Positions 45,722 through 56,519 are shown, numbered from the stretch's first letter. The stretch: DNA of 64,000 bases from Thalassobacillus pellis (GCF_016908295.1 NZ_JAFBDO010000002.1:434001-498000); one strand, 5' to 3'. Notes: a model not told the origin generated them from the letters alone. Numbers and translations: made by a program.

Positions 45722-46267
45722 TCATTCAATAACCTCAAGGGTTACTTGATCATTGGTAAAGACACATATTTCACCTGCAATTTGCAAGGCGGCTTCAGCA
45801 ATTTCTTTTGCACTTTTATCAGGAGAATAACGTTTCAGAGCCCTTCCGGCACTGAGAGCATAATTACCCCCTGATCCAATCGCCAGAATACCGTCATCCG
45901 GTTCAATCACTTCACCGGTTCCTGATACAAGGAACATTTCTTCTTTATTCATGACGATCAGCATTGCCTCTAATTTTCTAAGTACACGGTCGCTCCGCCA
46001 CTCCTTGGCGAGTTCAACAGCTGCTCTTGCGAGATTACCATTATAGGTTTCCAGCTTCGCTTCAAATTTTTCAAACAGGGTAAAGGCATCTGCCACAGAG
46101 CCTGCGAACCCTGCAACGACCTGGCCTTTGAATAACCGCCTGACCTTCGTTGCCTTATGTTTCATGACAACTTGGTTGCCCAGCGTTACTTGGCCATCAC
46201 CGGTCATAGCACATTTACCTTGATGCTGGATAGCAAAAATGGTTGTTGCATGAAATTGTTGACTCAT
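45722..46267 (-). CDS. hslV: ATP-dependent protease peptidase subunit HslV (ClpQ/CodW), N-terminal serine form
   Basis: Proteolytic subunit of HslUV. 181 residues with a proteasome-beta fold: [46 protein letters not shown] and [18 protein letters not shown]. Instead of beginning MTT, the protein starts [11 protein letters not shown] five-residue extension puts Ser at position 2 as in B. subtilis CodW, whose N-terminal serine is known to be catalytic. It lies between xerC and hslU. Confidence 0.97.
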   Translation of the reverse strand: MSQQFHATTIFAIQHQGKCAMTGDGQVTLGNQVVMKHKATKVRRLFKGQVVAGFAGSVADAFTLFEKFEAKLETYNGNLARAAVELAKEWRSDRVLRKLEAMLIVMNKEEMFLVSGTGEVIEPDDGILAIGSGGNYALSAGRALKRYSPDKSAKEIAEAALQIAGEICVFTNDQVTLEVIE

Positions 46268-46279
46268 TTCCCATCACCT

Positions 46280-47188
46280 CTACTTATTTGCTCGTGGATG
46301 ACTGTTATTGTATATGTTACGTAAATGATCCTTTGTCACATGTGTATAAATCTGGGTTGATGAAAGATGTTCATGGCCAAGCAGCTCCTGGACAGCCCGG
46401 AGATCAGCTCCCTGATTCAGCATGTGAGTTGCAAAACTGTGCCGTAGCTTGTGGGGATGGATCCTGACTGTCAGTGCAGCTTTATCCACCATTTTATTCA
46501 GGATGAGGCGAATTCCCCGATCTGTAAGAGGGCCGCCTTTTGCATTCAAAAACAATTTACATGTTTCTGTCCCTTTTTTTCCGATCAAATGGTTCCTTCC
46601 ATCAGAAAGATAGCGCTTTAATGCTGTCTCGGCGAACTGGCCGAATGGAACATATCTTTCCTTCCGGCCTTTCCCGGTAACAAGGAGGGTTCCGATCTGG
46701 AAATCAACATCTTCCACTTGCACACCGACACACTCGGCTACACGTATTCCCGTGGCATACATAAGTTCAAGTAACGCCTGATCTCTCTGCCCAAGAGGGG
46801 TTGTTAAATCGTTCACAGAAAACAATTTATCCAGTTCTTCCTGATAGAAAAACTCAGGGATCGGTTTTCCATCCTTCGGTAATGATACGTTCAGAAAAGG
46901 GTTTTGTTTCACCTTTTCCTCTCTTTCAAGAAATCGGTAAAAAGACCTCAGGCAGGAAAGCTTACGGGAAACGCTTCTTCGGGACAGTTTCTGTTCATAC
47001 AGACGAGTCAAATAAATACGAATGAGAGGATAATCGACATCCTCTATCCTTGTGTTTCCTTCTGATTGCATAAAAAGAAAAAATGCCTCTACATCTTTTT
47101 CATAACAATGAATCGTTAATGAAGATGCATTTTTTTCGATTTGCATATATTCCAGAAATTGATTTTTAGCATCTTGTAAAATATCCAT
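46280..47188 (-). CDS. xerC: Tyrosine recombinase XerC (CodV)
   Basis: Site-specific recombinase that with XerD resolves chromosome dimers at dif. 302 residues: N-terminal SAM-like core-binding domain (FLEYMQIEKNASSLTIHCYE) and catalytic domain with the full residue set: first Arg in YATGIRVAECVG, the HPHKLRHSFATHML block, and the LLGHEHLSSTQIYTHV end with His and nucleophile Tyr. It lies between trmFO and hslV, as in B. subtilis; no dif-like site was identified here. Confidence 0.97.
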   Translation of the reverse strand: MDILQDAKNQFLEYMQIEKNASSLTIHCYEKDVEAFFLFMQSEGNTRIEDVDYPLIRIYLTRLYEQKLSRRSVSRKLSCLRSFYRFLEREEKVKQNPFLNVSLPKDGKPIPEFFYQEELDKLFSVNDLTTPLGQRDQALLELMYATGIRVAECVGVQVEDVDFQIGTLLVTGKGRKERYVPFGQFAETALKRYLSDGRNHLIGKKGTETCKLFLNAKGGPLTDRGIRLILNKMVDKAALTVRIHPHKLRHSFATHMLNQGADLRAVQELLGHEHLSSTQIYTHVTKDHLRNIYNNSHPRANK

Positions 47189-47252
47189 AGCCCACCTCTT
47201 TCAAGGCGTTTAAATTTTATCACAATTCAATCAGCTTTAGCAATCGTTTTAA

Positions 47253-48557
47253 CTAAATTGTAACAAAATTCTGAATAGTTTCCAACGCTCGATGAGCATA
47301 AGCTTCATTTCGTTCTTTTTTATTTTTGATTTTTTCATCAAGCGGCTTGATAAGCCCGAAGTTTGCATTCATCGGTTGGAAATGTTTTGGATTGGTTGTA
47401 GTGATATATCGGGCCATACTTCCCATCATTGTCTCATGAGGCATGACCAGCAGTTCCTGTCCTTGTACTAGTCGTGCAGCATTGATTCCAGCGATCAATC
47501 CTGCAGCAGCTGATTCGACATAACCTTCTACTCCAGTCATTTGACCTGCGAAAAACAAGTCTTCCCTGTCTTTATACTGGTATGTCGGCTTTAACAGGTT
47601 GGGAGAATTGATGAATGTATTCCTGTGCATCACACCATAACGGACTATTTCAGCATTTTCAAGGCCTGGTATCAGACGGAATACTTCTTTTTGCGGCCCC
47701 CATTTCAAATGTGTCTGAAAGCCTACCATATTGTAAAGTGTTCCCGCTGAATCATCCTGTCGAAGTTGTACCACTGCATAAGGAGTCTTTCCTGTTTTCG
47801 GATCTTCTAAACCTACCGGCTTCAATGGACCGAACAACATTGTCTTTTTGCCTCGTTCTGCCATCATTTCGATCGGCATACAGCCTTCAAAGAAAATTTC
47901 CTTTTCAAACTCCTTGAGCGGGACTGTTTCTGCAGCCGTCAGTGCTTGATAAAAACGTTCAAATTCTTCTTCAGACATCGGACAGTTAAGGTAAGCTGCT
48001 TCTCCTTTATCATAACGGGATTTCAGGTATACCTTATCCATATCGATCGAGTCTTTTTCAATAATCGGGGCTGCCGCATCGTAGAAATACAGATACTCCT
48101 CCCCGGTCATATCTCTTAACTGATTTGACAAAGACTCTGAGGTCAACGGTCCGGTAGCTACAATAACCGGTCCATCCGGAATCTTTTCAATCTCTTCATT
48201 AAATACTGTTACGTTAGGGTGGTCTTTCACATGTTCCGTCACATATCCTGCAAACTCATGCCTGTCAACAGCAAGTGCTCCCCCTGCAGGAACCTGGCAC
48301 TGATCTGCTGCCTTGATAATGATGGAATCAAGTGTCCGCATTTCTTCCTTAATGACTCCGACTGCATTCGTAAGGGCATTCGCCCTTAAGGAATTGCTGC
48401 AAACCAGCTCTGCAAATTTATCCGTGTGGTGAGCTGGCGTTTGTTTCGTCGGCCTCATTTCATATAAGTGGACGTGTAGGCCTCGTTTCGCCAGCTGCCA
48501 TGCTGCTTCACTACCTGCTAGACCTGCTCCTATCACAGTAACAACTTGTGTATTCAT
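47253..48557 (-). CDS. trmFO: Folate-dependent tRNA (uracil-54) methyltransferase TrmFO
   Basis: Makes ribothymidine at tRNA position 54 using methylene-tetrahydrofolate and FAD. 434 residues. The FAD-binding start [22 protein letters not shown] is clear, with [29 protein letters not shown] and the C-terminal [19 protein letters not shown]. The ATG at 48555-48557 behind AAAGGAG is preferred over an upstream extension. First gene of an operon with a perfect SigA promoter, ending with codY. Confidence 0.97.
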   Translation of the reverse strand: MNTQVVTVIGAGLAGSEAAWQLAKRGLHVHLYEMRPTKQTPAHHTDKFAELVCSNSLRANALTNAVGVIKEEMRTLDSIIIKAADQCQVPAGGALAVDRHEFAGYVTEHVKDHPNVTVFNEEIEKIPDGPVIVATGPLTSESLSNQLRDMTGEEYLYFYDAAAPIIEKDSIDMDKVYLKSRYDKGEAAYLNCPMSEEEFERFYQALTAAETVPLKEFEKEIFFEGCMPIEMMAERGKKTMLFGPLKPVGLEDPKTGKTPYAVVQLRQDDSAGTLYNMVGFQTHLKWGPQKEVFRLIPGLENAEIVRYGVMHRNTFINSPNLLKPTYQYKDREDLFFAGQMTGVEGYVESAAAGLIAGINAARLVQGQELLVMPHETMMGSMARYITTTNPKHFQPMNANFGLIKPLDEKIKNKKERNEAYAHRALETIQNFVTI

Positions 48558-48607
48558 AGGATAACTCCTTTCATTCACTGTCAAGTAAATCCCCTTACCA
48601 TCCGGTA

Positions 48608-48636
48608 ATTATAACCGTACTCTTTCTGCGTGTCAA
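48608..48636 (-). promoter_or_regulatory. SigA promoter of trmFO-xerC-hslVU-codY
   Basis: Minus strand: TTGACA (48631-48636), exactly 17 nt, TATAAT (48608-48613): full consensus in both boxes. It follows the topA terminator by ~65 nt. The transcript would start near 48601, leaving a ~44-nt leader. Confidence 0.92.
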
Positions 48637-48693
48637 TCGTTATGAAAGATTTTTCGACTTCTTTCTCCATTGTGGAGGATGGAATAGAAAATA

Positions 48694-48731
48694 GCAAAAA
48701 AAGTGAGCGCACATATGCGCTCACTTTTGTG
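48694..48731 (-). terminator. Intrinsic terminator overlapping the topA 3' end
   Basis: A perfect 13-bp stem (48701-48713 with 48718-48730) and 4-nt loop are followed on the minus strand by TTTTTTTGC. The upstream arm overlaps the last codons of topA. It separates topA from the trmFO operon. Confidence 0.92.
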
Positions 48732-50796
48732 CTTCTTCTTTATAATCACAGCTGGTACATTGTATCTGTACACCCTTTTTCGATTTCTTCTCTACCAGAA
48801 GAGAATCACATTTCGGGCATGGTCTGCTGACCGGTTTATCCCAGGAAATGAAGTCGCAGTCCGGATACTGGTCACATCCATAAAAAACACGCCGTTTTTT
48901 ACTTTTACGTTCCACTACTTCCCCTTTTTTACATTTAGGGCAAGTAACTCCGATTTTTTTCAATATAGGTTTCGTATTTCGGCAGTCCGGAAAATTGGAG
49001 CATGCCAGAAATTTGCCATAACGTCCCATCTTATACACCATTTCATGACCGCAGTTTTCACAGTCAATCCCTGCTGGTTCATCTTTTATTTCGACTTTTT
49101 CCATTTCTTTTTCTGCTTTTTCCAACCGTGGTTCAAATCCTTGATAAAAATCTTTAATGAGCGTGACCCATTCGATCTTTCCTTCTTCAATGGCATCAAG
49201 GTCATGTTCCAGTTGTGCAGTGAAATCAACATTTATGATTTCCGGAAAGTACTCTTTCACGAGTTCGAGTACGATTTGCCCTAACTCAGTTGGAACAAAT
49301 CGTTTATTATCAAGAGCTACATAACCGCGGCGTTGGATTGTATCCAATGTCGGTGCATAGGTAGATGGACGGCCAATTCCTAATTCTTCCAGAGTTTTGA
49401 CAAGCCTTGCTTCCGTATACCGTGGTGGCGGCTGGGTAAAATGCTGGTTCGGATCGATTGCTTCCGCTTTCACGGTCATTCCTTCTTGCAGATCCGGGAG
49501 CATTTTGTCCTCTTCTTTTTTGTTGTCATCTCTTCCCTCAATATAGACTTTCATGAAACCTTTGAACTTGACCTTAGATCCAGTAGAACGAAATTCGACA
49601 CCCTGGTTAGACATATGCACCGTCATTGTGTCAAGTACAGCCGGCGCCATCTGGCTCGCTATAAAACGATCCCAGATCAGTTTATACAGACGGTATTGAT
49701 CACGGGAAAGAATGCTCTTCATCGCTTTCGGATCTCGCATTGCAGAAGTGGGCCTGATTGCTTCATGGGCATCCTGGGCGCCTTCTTTCTGTTTCTTTTT
49801 TTTGTTTCCACCCAGATATTCTTTTCCGAATTGATCGGTGATATAATCCTGTGCCTCTGCCTGTGCTGTATTGGAAAGCCGGGTCGAGTCAGTACGCATA
49901 TAAGTAATTAGCCCGACAGTTCCTTCCTTCTTACCAAGATCGATACCTTCATAAAGCTGCTGTGCGATCATCATTGTTTTCTTCGCGCGGAAATTCAATT
50001 TCCGTGCTGCTTCCTGTTGAAGGGAGGACGTGGTAAAAGGAACGGACGGATTTCGGCGGCGTTCGCGTTTATTCACTTTATCTACGTTAAAATTCTTCCC
50101 TTTCAGCGCTGAAAGAACTTTATCGACATCTTCTTTGTTCTTTAAGTCTTGTTTTTTTCCATCGATTCCATAAAAGGACCCCTGGAATTTTTCCTTATCT
50201 TTCAAAAAGTCTGCCTCAATAGACCAGTATTCTTCTGGCTTGAAATTATTGATTTCTTCTTCACGGTCAATGATCAGCTTTACCGCTACTGATTGTACTC
50301 GTCCTGCGCTCAACCCTTTTTTCACTTTCTTCCATAATATAGGGCTGATATTATAACCGACTAACCGGTCCAAAATACGTCTCGCCTGTTGGGCATCAAC
50401 TCTGTCCATATCAATGGTGCGAGGATTCTTGAATGATTCTTTCACAGCATCCTTCGTAATCTCGTTGAAGACAACCCGGCAGTCCGATTTCTCATCTATA
50501 TCGAGACTGTGGGCTAAATGCCAGGCAATCGCTTCCCCTTCTCTGTCGGGGTCGGCAGCCAGAAATACACGTTTGGCCTTTTTAGCTGCTGATTTAAGTT
50601 CCTTCAGCACAGGCCCTTTTCCGCGGATGGTTATATATTTCGGTTCAAATCCATTATCGACATCCACGCCCATCTGACTTTTAGGCAAGTCCCTGATATG
50701 ACCTACTGAAGCCTTTACTTTATATTTTTTCCCTAGATATTTTTCAATTGTTTTTGCTTTTGCTGGTGATTCTACTATTACCAGATAATCTGCCAT
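48721..50796 (-). CDS. topA: DNA topoisomerase I
   Basis: Type IA topoisomerase that relaxes negative supercoils. 691 residues. TOPRIM domain [17 protein letters not shown] and [16 protein letters not shown]; active-site Tyr region [14 protein letters not shown]; then three C-terminal zinc modules (CENCGHEM...[15 protein letters not shown]...[15 protein letters not shown]...CTSC). The ATG at 50794-50796 behind GGGAGGA is chosen over an in-frame start at 50811. It follows dprA but has its own promoter. Confidence 0.98.
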   Translation of the reverse strand: MADYLVIVESPAKAKTIEKYLGKKYKVKASVGHIRDLPKSQMGVDVDNGFEPKYITIRGKGPVLKELKSAAKKAKRVFLAADPDREGEAIAWHLAHSLDIDEKSDCRVVFNEITKDAVKESFKNPRTIDMDRVDAQQARRILDRLVGYNISPILWKKVKKGLSAGRVQSVAVKLIIDREEEINNFKPEEYWSIEADFLKDKEKFQGSFYGIDGKKQDLKNKEDVDKVLSALKGKNFNVDKVNKRERRRNPSVPFTTSSLQQEAARKLNFRAKKTMMIAQQLYEGIDLGKKEGTVGLITYMRTDSTRLSNTAQAEAQDYITDQFGKEYLGGNKKKKQKEGAQDAHEAIRPTSAMRDPKAMKSILSRDQYRLYKLIWDRFIASQMAPAVLDTMTVHMSNQGVEFRSTGSKVKFKGFMKVYIEGRDDNKKEEDKMLPDLQEGMTVKAEAIDPNQHFTQPPPRYTEARLVKTLEELGIGRPSTYAPTLDTIQRRGYVALDNKRFVPTELGQIVLELVKEYFPEIINVDFTAQLEHDLDAIEEGKIEWVTLIKDFYQGFEPRLEKAEKEMEKVEIKDEPAGIDCENCGHEMVYKMGRYGKFLACSNFPDCRNTKPILKKIGVTCPKCKKGEVVERKSKKRRVFYGCDQYPDCDFISWDKPVSRPCPKCDSLLVEKKSKKGVQIQCTSCDYKEEAQK

Positions 50797-50856
50797 AACT
50801 GTTCCTCCCATAGAGGTGTGTGCACCTTATGCATATTTCAATGATAAATCTTCCCT

Positions 50857-50886
50857 ATTATTAAATACTTCCAATTGGTTTGTCAA
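50857..50886 (-). promoter_or_regulatory. SigA promoter of topA
   Basis: Minus strand: perfect TTGACA (50881-50886), 18-nt spacer, AATAAT (50857-50862, 5 of 6). The transcript start would be near 50850, ~55 nt before the topA ATG. A small AGGTG/CACCT palindrome lies in the leader near 50815-50828. Confidence 0.65.
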
Positions 50887-50961
50887 ACGTAAATGGTCAG
50901 AATTTTTTTCAATTTATAGTAATTTTAATTGCAAAATAGCTATAATAACCATTATTTCCCA

Positions 50962-51831
50962 TCAATATTCAGGCCAATTTCTAAGGATATCCTGGGTATT
51001 CCGCACCAATTTTGCACCCTCCTGGATGATTTGATGACACCCCTCACTATTCGGGTTTAATATCGATCCCGGGACAGCGAATACCTCTTTTCCTTGTTCT
51101 AGGGCTTGTTCTACCGTAATCAGCGAACCGCTCCTTGCTTTTGCCTCAATGACCAATGTGGCATCAGTCAGACCACTGATCAATCTGTTTCTTTCGGGGA
51201 AATGAAACTTTTGTGGCCGCGTATCCGGATGATATTCTGTTATCACTAAATTTTTTTGCAGCATTTGTTGAAATAAAGATATGTTAGCTTTTGGATAAAT
51301 ATGATGGAATCCGGAACCTAGAATGCCAATTGTTGTACCATGATAGCGTAAAGCAATTTCATGTGCAAACCGATCAATACCGACAGCAAGCCCGCTCACA
51401 ATCGTAAAACCTGCCGTGATAAGCGGAGTCAGCAGGCTTTCCATACATGAATAAGCATTGACTGAAGGCTTTCTCGTTCCCACCACACTTAAGGCAGGCA
51501 CCTTTTTCAATAAAGAAATATCACCGGCCGCATAAAGTACCAGCGGGGGATCGGGAATCGTTTTGTATATTTCCGGGTATTCTTCATCGAAGATAGTGAC
51601 TGTAGCATATTCTTTCATTAAATTGTCATTTTTATAAGCAATGGAACGCAAGTGTTCCGCCAATGAGATAGCACGAGGCATTGGGATGTGAAAAATAGAG
51701 GTGATATCAGAAGGGGAAAGTTTCATGATTGAAGCTAAAGAGGAATCAAACTTCAGGATTTTTCGGAGCAAGCCCCTTGTCATGTGGGGACTGGCATGTA
51801 AGTGGAGCAGCAAACTTCTTCTATTATACAT
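50962..51831 (-). CDS. dprA: DNA processing protein DprA
   Basis: Protects incoming single-stranded DNA and loads RecA during natural transformation. 289 residues: N-terminal helical SAM-like part and Rossmann-like domain with VVGTRKPSVNAYS, VSGLAVGIDRFAHEIAL, TIGILGSGFHHIYPKAN and FPERNRLISGLTDATLVIEA. The protein ends soon after the core, so it lacks the C-terminal winged helix of some homologues, like the short Bacillus form. No ComK-box pair was recognised upstream. Its possible start lies ~12 nt after GGAAG. Confidence 0.95.
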   Translation of the reverse strand: MYNRRSLLLHLHASPHMTRGLLRKILKFDSSLASIMKLSPSDITSIFHIPMPRAISLAEHLRSIAYKNDNLMKEYATVTIFDEEYPEIYKTIPDPPLVLYAAGDISLLKKVPALSVVGTRKPSVNAYSCMESLLTPLITAGFTIVSGLAVGIDRFAHEIALRYHGTTIGILGSGFHHIYPKANISLFQQMLQKNLVITEYHPDTRPQKFHFPERNRLISGLTDATLVIEAKARSGSLITVEQALEQGKEVFAVPGSILNPNSEGCHQIIQEGAKLVRNTQDILRNWPEY

Positions 51832-52017
51832 ATAGGATACACTTCCTTTTTAAGGTATGTGAGAAAGGGGATTCGATAACTACAACTTTACGGGGCAGTT
51901 AAATTTCCAGCATTCATCGGGGGCTGTTCTTCTAGTTTCTTTTCCTATCATTATAATTGCAGAAGGGGCAATTAAGGGGTGGAACAGAAGTACAAGAGGA
52001 GCAGGGATTAATATTGT

Positions 52018-52060
52018 TTAAAAAAACGTGCATGGGCTTGCTCCCATGCACGAATTTTTT
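52018..52060 (-). terminator. Intrinsic terminator after sucD
   Basis: A perfect 10-bp stem (52027-52036 with 52043-52052) with a 6-nt loop has TTTTTTAAAC on the minus strand and a T-run on the plus strand as well, so it may be bidirectional. It begins just after the sucD stop. The plus-strand function has no obvious use here because no plus-strand gene is present. The region 51840-52015 beyond it holds no gene. Confidence 0.92.
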
Positions 52061-52064
52061 CTCC

Positions 52065-52967
52065 TTAATGAGTTTTACATTTGTCGAAAAGATTATTATC
52101 TTTTAATACTTCGATTAATGTTTCACCCATTACGGATGGTGTTTCAGCAACTTTAATACCGCACTCATTCATGACACGGATTTTCTCATCAGCTGTGCCT
52201 TTTCCACCGGAAATGATGGCACCTGCATGTCCCATGCGTTTTCCAGGAGGAGCCGTACGTCCGCCAATGAAGCCTACGACAGGCTTTTTCATGTTAGCTT
52301 TTACCCACTCTGCAGCTTCTTCCTCGGCTGTACCACCGATTTCACCAATCATGATGACAGCTTCTGTGTCATCGTCCTGATTGAATGCATCCAGAACGTC
52401 GATGAAATCTGTCCCGTTGACAGGGTCACCGCCGATTCCGACAGCTGTAGACTGACCGATGCCGGATTCTGATAATTGATGAACTGCTTCATATGTCAAT
52501 GTACCAGAACGGGAAACTACACCTACATGACCTTTTTTATGGATATAACCAGGCATAATTCCGATTTTACATTGTTCAGGAGTGATCACACCAGGACAGT
52601 TCGGTCCGACCAGGCGCGTCTTTTTGCCTTCCATATATCTTTTCACTTTGACCATATCAATGACCGGGATATGTTCTGTGATGCAGATAGCTAGATCAAG
52701 TTCTGCGTCGGTCGCTTCCATGATCGCATCTGCTGCGAATGGAGCAGGCACATAGATGACAGAGGCATTGGCACCAGTTTCTTTCACAGCGTCTTCCACA
52801 GTATTGAATACCGGAACGCCTTCTACTTCTGTTCCGCCTTTACCTGGTGTGACACCACCGACAATCTTCGTTCCGTAATCCAGCATTTGTTTTGTATGGA
52901 AAAGGGCTGTAGACCCAGTTATACCCTGAACGATTACTTTCGTATCTTGATTGATATATACACTCAT
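52065..52967 (-). CDS. sucD: Succinyl-CoA synthetase alpha subunit
   Basis: TCA-cycle enzyme subunit that binds CoA and carries the phosphohistidine. 300 residues. N-terminal CoA-binding [19 protein letters not shown] and [23 protein letters not shown]; ligase domain with [27 protein letters not shown] and the phosphohistidine region [14 protein letters not shown]. It follows sucC by 17 nt in the conserved sucCD pair. A strong terminator follows. Confidence 0.98.
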   Translation of the reverse strand: MSVYINQDTKVIVQGITGSTALFHTKQMLDYGTKIVGGVTPGKGGTEVEGVPVFNTVEDAVKETGANASVIYVPAPFAADAIMEATDAELDLAICITEHIPVIDMVKVKRYMEGKKTRLVGPNCPGVITPEQCKIGIMPGYIHKKGHVGVVSRSGTLTYEAVHQLSESGIGQSTAVGIGGDPVNGTDFIDVLDAFNQDDDTEAVIMIGEIGGTAEEEAAEWVKANMKKPVVGFIGGRTAPPGKRMGHAGAIISGGKGTADEKIRVMNECGIKVAETPSVMGETLIEVLKDNNLFDKCKTH

Positions 52968-52984
52968 CTATTTTCCCCGCCTTT

Positions 52985-54145
52985 CTACTTCACTAGTTCT
53001 ACGATTTTTTGTGCACCATCAGCCATGGAATCGGCAGATGTAATATTCAGTCCGGACTCATCCAGGATTTGCTTCCCTTTTTCCACATTTGTTCCTTCTA
53101 AACGTACGACTAGCGGAAGAGTCAGACCAATCTGTTTCGTAGCTTCCACTACACCTTCAGCGATAACATCGCATTTCATGATTCCACCGAAAATATTTAC
53201 AAAAATACCTTTAACTTGTTCGTCGGAAAGGATAATTTTGAATGCTTCAGTTACTTTTTCAGTAGTTGCCCCGCCACCTACATCAAGGAAGTTAGCCGGG
53301 TCTCCACCGTAGTGCTTGATAGTATCCATTGTTGCCATGGCAAGTCCTGCACCATTTACCATGCAGCCGATGTTTCCATCTAATGCAATATAGCTAAGAT
53401 CATATTTAGAAGCCTCAACCTCTTTTGGATCCTCTTCATCTAAATCACGTAATTCCATAACATCCTTTTGACGATACATGGCGTTATCATCGAAATTCAA
53501 TTTCGCATCAAGTGCCATTACTCCGCCATCGCCTGTAGTGACAAGCGGGTTGATTTCTGCGATGGAGCAATCTTTTTCTACGAAAACCTTGTAAAGTCCA
53601 AGCATGAATTTAGCTGCTTTTCCGACAGATTCCTTAGGGATGTTGATATTAAAAGCAAGACGACGGGCCTGGAAAGGTGTCAGTCCGACAACCGGGTCGA
53701 TCACTTCCTTGAAGATTTTTTCAGGTGTTTTTTCTGCCACCTCTTCTATTTCCGTTCCACCTTCTTCAGAAGCCATCATGGTTACGCGGCTGGTAGCGCG
53801 ATCCAGTACAAGACCGACATAGTATTCGCTCTTGATGTCGCATCCTTCCTCGATCAGTAAGCGCTTTACCTCCTTCCCTTCTGGTCCGGTCTGATGTGTG
53901 ACAAGCGTTTTGCCCAGGATTTCATTGGCATATGTACGCACATCATCAAGATTTTTAGCTATTTTAACCCCGCCGGCTTTGCCTCGTCCTCCGGCATGGA
54001 TTTGGGCTTTTACAACTGTGACATCAGAACCTAATTTCTCCGCTGCTTCGACAGCTTCATTTACGGTATATGCCACAAGTCCATTTGGCACGGAAACGCC
54101 AAAGTCGCGTAAAATTTCTTTCCCTTGATACTCGTGAATGTTCAT
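52985..54145 (-). CDS. sucC: Succinyl-CoA synthetase beta subunit
   Basis: Nucleotide-binding subunit of the TCA-cycle enzyme that makes ATP/GTP from succinyl-CoA. 386 residues. N-terminal [22 protein letters not shown]-grasp region [38 protein letters not shown], and the C-terminal [20 protein letters not shown] and [16 protein letters not shown]. The ATG at 54143-54145 behind GGGAGG is chosen over an in-frame start at 54163. It has its own promoter 34-63 nt upstream. Confidence 0.98.
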   Translation of the reverse strand: MNIHEYQGKEILRDFGVSVPNGLVAYTVNEAVEAAEKLGSDVTVVKAQIHAGGRGKAGGVKIAKNLDDVRTYANEILGKTLVTHQTGPEGKEVKRLLIEEGCDIKSEYYVGLVLDRATSRVTMMASEEGGTEIEEVAEKTPEKIFKEVIDPVVGLTPFQARRLAFNINIPKESVGKAAKFMLGLYKVFVEKDCSIAEINPLVTTGDGGVMALDAKLNFDDNAMYRQKDVMELRDLDEEDPKEVEASKYDLSYIALDGNIGCMVNGAGLAMATMDTIKHYGGDPANFLDVGGGATTEKVTEAFKIILSDEQVKGIFVNIFGGIMKCDVIAEGVVEATKQIGLTLPLVVRLEGTNVEKGKQILDESGLNITSADSMADGAQKIVELVK

Positions 54146-54178
54146 GTTCCATCCTCCCATCATTTTAACTGCATTACC

Positions 54179-54208
54179 ATTGTATAAAAAAACGCTGGGA
54201 ATTGTCCA
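54179..54208 (-). promoter_or_regulatory. SigA promoter of sucCD
   Basis: Minus strand: TGGACA (54203-54208, 5 of 6), 18-nt spacer, TACAAT (54179-54184, 5 of 6). The transcript would begin near 54172, ~27 nt before the sucC ATG. No clear cre site or CodY box was found overlapping it. Confidence 0.7.
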
Positions 54209-54301
54209 CAGTAAGCCCTGTCATCTTGTCGAAAAAATGCGCATGAAAACAAGTAGACTTCCATTCTGTTATGTAAACAATAAATGTGAAAGACTTATTT
54301 A

Positions 54302-54574
54302 TTATTTACTGGCTTCCTGATCGGTCCGATAAATGAACGCAAACACTTCCGCAACCACCTGGTACAATTCTTCGGGAATCTGGTCATTAACATTTAAATG
54401 GGATAAGATTTCGACGAGCGAGGTATCTTCCTGTACCGGAACCCCATTTTCCTTCGCTTTTTCGATGATATTATCTGCAATGATCCCCTTGCCTTTAGCC
54501 AGGAGCTGTGGAGCTCTGTCTGTTTCGGAATCGTAACCTAGCGCCATAGCCTCCCTGCGGCTTTCCTTTTTCAT
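54302..54574 (-). CDS. ylqH: FlhB cytoplasmic-domain-like protein YlqH
   Basis: A 90-residue soluble protein resembling the part of FlhB after its NPTH cleavage site: DRAPQLLAKGKGIIADNII corresponds to DAPYVVAKGVDFVAQRI in FlhB, and QIPEELYQVVAEVFAFIYR to the FlhB end. It has no membrane segments and no NPTH. In B. subtilis YlqH can functionally replace the FlhB C-terminal fragment. Its ATG overlaps the ylqG stop (ATGA). The pair follows rnhB, outside the main flagellar operon. Confidence 0.9.
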   Translation of the reverse strand: MKKESRREAMALGYDSETDRAPQLLAKGKGIIADNIIEKAKENGVPVQEDTSLVEILSHLNVNDQIPEELYQVVAEVFAFIYRTDQEASK

Positions 54575-56505
54575 ATTCGCACGTCTACTCCTTTGTCAGA
54601 AAGCTGGTCAAATGGAGTACCTGCTTTCTTTTCTAGTTGCCTGTCATTCAGCCCTCGAAGCTTTACAGACAGTAATTCGTACCCTAATTTGTCAAGTCCG
54701 TCGGCAAGCATGGATTGATAGTTTTCCGTTATTTTAATAATTTTATGGGGATTCTCATTAAAAACGGTCAACTGGACTCTCCGGTCATTTATCGACATAT
54801 CTACGACCGTTTCTTGGAGATTTTCTAAATTGAGGTAAAATAAGACATGGCAAAAAGCCGGATCAACTTCACCCGCTTCATTTTTTCTCCCTTCGAAATC
54901 CATCTGGACATCTTCTGCGCTCTTTAAAATCGACCCAGGGAAAACCATATTCATTTGAAGGGAGTGGTTCGTTTCCTGAATAGCAGTCAATTGCAGGCCA
55001 TTAAGAAACTGCAGCAGTTTCATGGCAGGCTCTGGTTTTACTGGAGTGTCACTATCCCTTTGCAGTAGGTGAAGAAGCATTGTCTTGAGACTGCCCTGTG
55101 ACTGCACATCTCCTGATTTTATATCAGCCTTCATATTCGCTTCCGAATCGATCCCTGAGAAAAGAAGCATGGATTTCAAGGAGAGTAAAAGCTCCTTATT
55201 TAAAGGCAGGGGAGATTTTGCGTGTTTTCCAACTGGAGCATCAAGCAGCAGGTTTACGAGGAACTTACCTGACTGATCTGTCACTTGTTTAGCGAGGACT
55301 TCTTCCAGTGAAGCTCTGATGCGGTCGAAAGCTTGCTTCTGAGCAGGAGACAAAACTTGTTTACTATCAATATTACCTGAGAGAGAGTTAACAAAATTGA
55401 CCCACTCATCTTTGACTGATGCATGGATTGTCTGCTTTATAAGATGGTGCATATTGTGCTTTTTCAGCTGGTTGTGAGTATCCAGGAGACGTTGGCCGTT
55501 AACAACACTTGGTTCATTTTTATATAGTTCGGCCTCATTGAGCCAGACTTTCATATGGGATACTGCTTTTTTTGGCAACTGATCTTGGAACAGATGAATG
55601 AAGTCATTGATGATTTTTCCGGAATTCAGCCCATATGGAAGAGGTTTGGCGTGTGACAGCGGATTATTTCTGTCTGTTTGAGCTGCAGGTATTTTAGTGC
55701 TTTCAGGAGTGAGTCCTTGATTTTTTCCCCATTGCAGCCATACCCGTTGAAACTCTGAAAATGGTACCTCCTTATTTACAATCCCGGCTGTCTGCAGCAG
55801 ATGAAAGCCCGTTTTTTCTCCGTGCACCACTTGTTTTAATAGGGAAGAAACAAGTGTTTGAAGAAAAGATGGTGCGCTGCCGTTCCCCTTCAACCTTGAA
55901 AGGCTTGCAATCACATCCTCATCGGTTCGGGACAAACTGTCTTTCCCCGAAAAATACTGTTCCATCTGCCCAATAAGGATTGTCAAACTACTTTCCCTAC
56001 GGGTAAGCAGTGACTGGAAAACAGATTCTTTTATCGGTAACTGTTTATGAAGCATTTCCTCCAAAACCTCACGAGCGATATTGCTTTCTCCGAACTGGGT
56101 GAAGAGTGTCATAGCCTGTTTAAGTGCTTGTTTATGAAAAGGGATTTTCCTATGTATTAATGACTGGAATAAAGCAAGATTTCCACTAGTCTTTTTGGTT
56201 CCTAAATTTTCCAGAGTTTCTTCAAGTCCCTGTCTGGTGTGGTGAAAAGCATTCTCCGAAAGCATCTTTAAACGCAAGGTATCACCAGCTGTATGGACTC
56301 TGAACCAATAACTTTTTCCTGTTGTAAGGGAAGCTTCCAGCTGGGCATGAAGCTGTCTGGTGCCAAGTCGTACAATAGCTCGGTTATCCGGAAGCAGCTT
56401 TTCAATTTTACCAGTAACCATCTGCCCTTCCTTTAAAGGAGAACGTGTATCTGCAGCTGATAAACGATGGAGTTTTGCAAATAGTTGTAATGCTTCCGAT
56501 TTCAT
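54571..56505 (-). CDS. ylqG: YlqG-like protein, probable FliK-like partner of YlqH
   Basis: A 644-residue soluble protein between rnhB and ylqH. No enzyme motif seen. It is helix-rich and divergent over most of its length. The C-terminal ~90 residues (HVLFYLNLENLQETVVDMSI through LGYELLSVKLRGLND) have the alternating pattern of a FliK-type hook-length-control C-terminal domain, and the gene is coupled to the FlhB-C-like ylqH, the natural partner of a FliK-like protein. The ATG at 56503-56505 behind GAGGAGG is preferred. Name is by position; function is inference. Confidence 0.75.
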   Translation of the reverse strand: MKSEALQLFAKLHRLSAADTRSPLKEGQMVTGKIEKLLPDNRAIVRLGTRQLHAQLEASLTTGKSYWFRVHTAGDTLRLKMLSENAFHHTRQGLEETLENLGTKKTSGNLALFQSLIHRKIPFHKQALKQAMTLFTQFGESNIAREVLEEMLHKQLPIKESVFQSLLTRRESSLTILIGQMEQYFSGKDSLSRTDEDVIASLSRLKGNGSAPSFLQTLVSSLLKQVVHGEKTGFHLLQTAGIVNKEVPFSEFQRVWLQWGKNQGLTPESTKIPAAQTDRNNPLSHAKPLPYGLNSGKIINDFIHLFQDQLPKKAVSHMKVWLNEAELYKNEPSVVNGQRLLDTHNQLKKHNMHHLIKQTIHASVKDEWVNFVNSLSGNIDSKQVLSPAQKQAFDRIRASLEEVLAKQVTDQSGKFLVNLLLDAPVGKHAKSPLPLNKELLLSLKSMLLFSGIDSEANMKADIKSGDVQSQGSLKTMLLHLLQRDSDTPVKPEPAMKLLQFLNGLQLTAIQETNHSLQMNMVFPGSILKSAEDVQMDFEGRKNEAGEVDPAFCHVLFYLNLENLQETVVDMSINDRRVQLTVFNENPHKIIKITENYQSMLADGLDKLGYELLSVKLRGLNDRQLEKKAGTPFDQLSDKGVDVRI

Positions 56506-56519
56506 CCATACGCCTCCTC

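Noticed and set aside
48703-49284. Plus-strand 193-codon frame opposite topA
   Set aside because: Antisense to the topA zinc-finger region and starts inside the terminator; Phe/His-rich composition is typical of a shadow.
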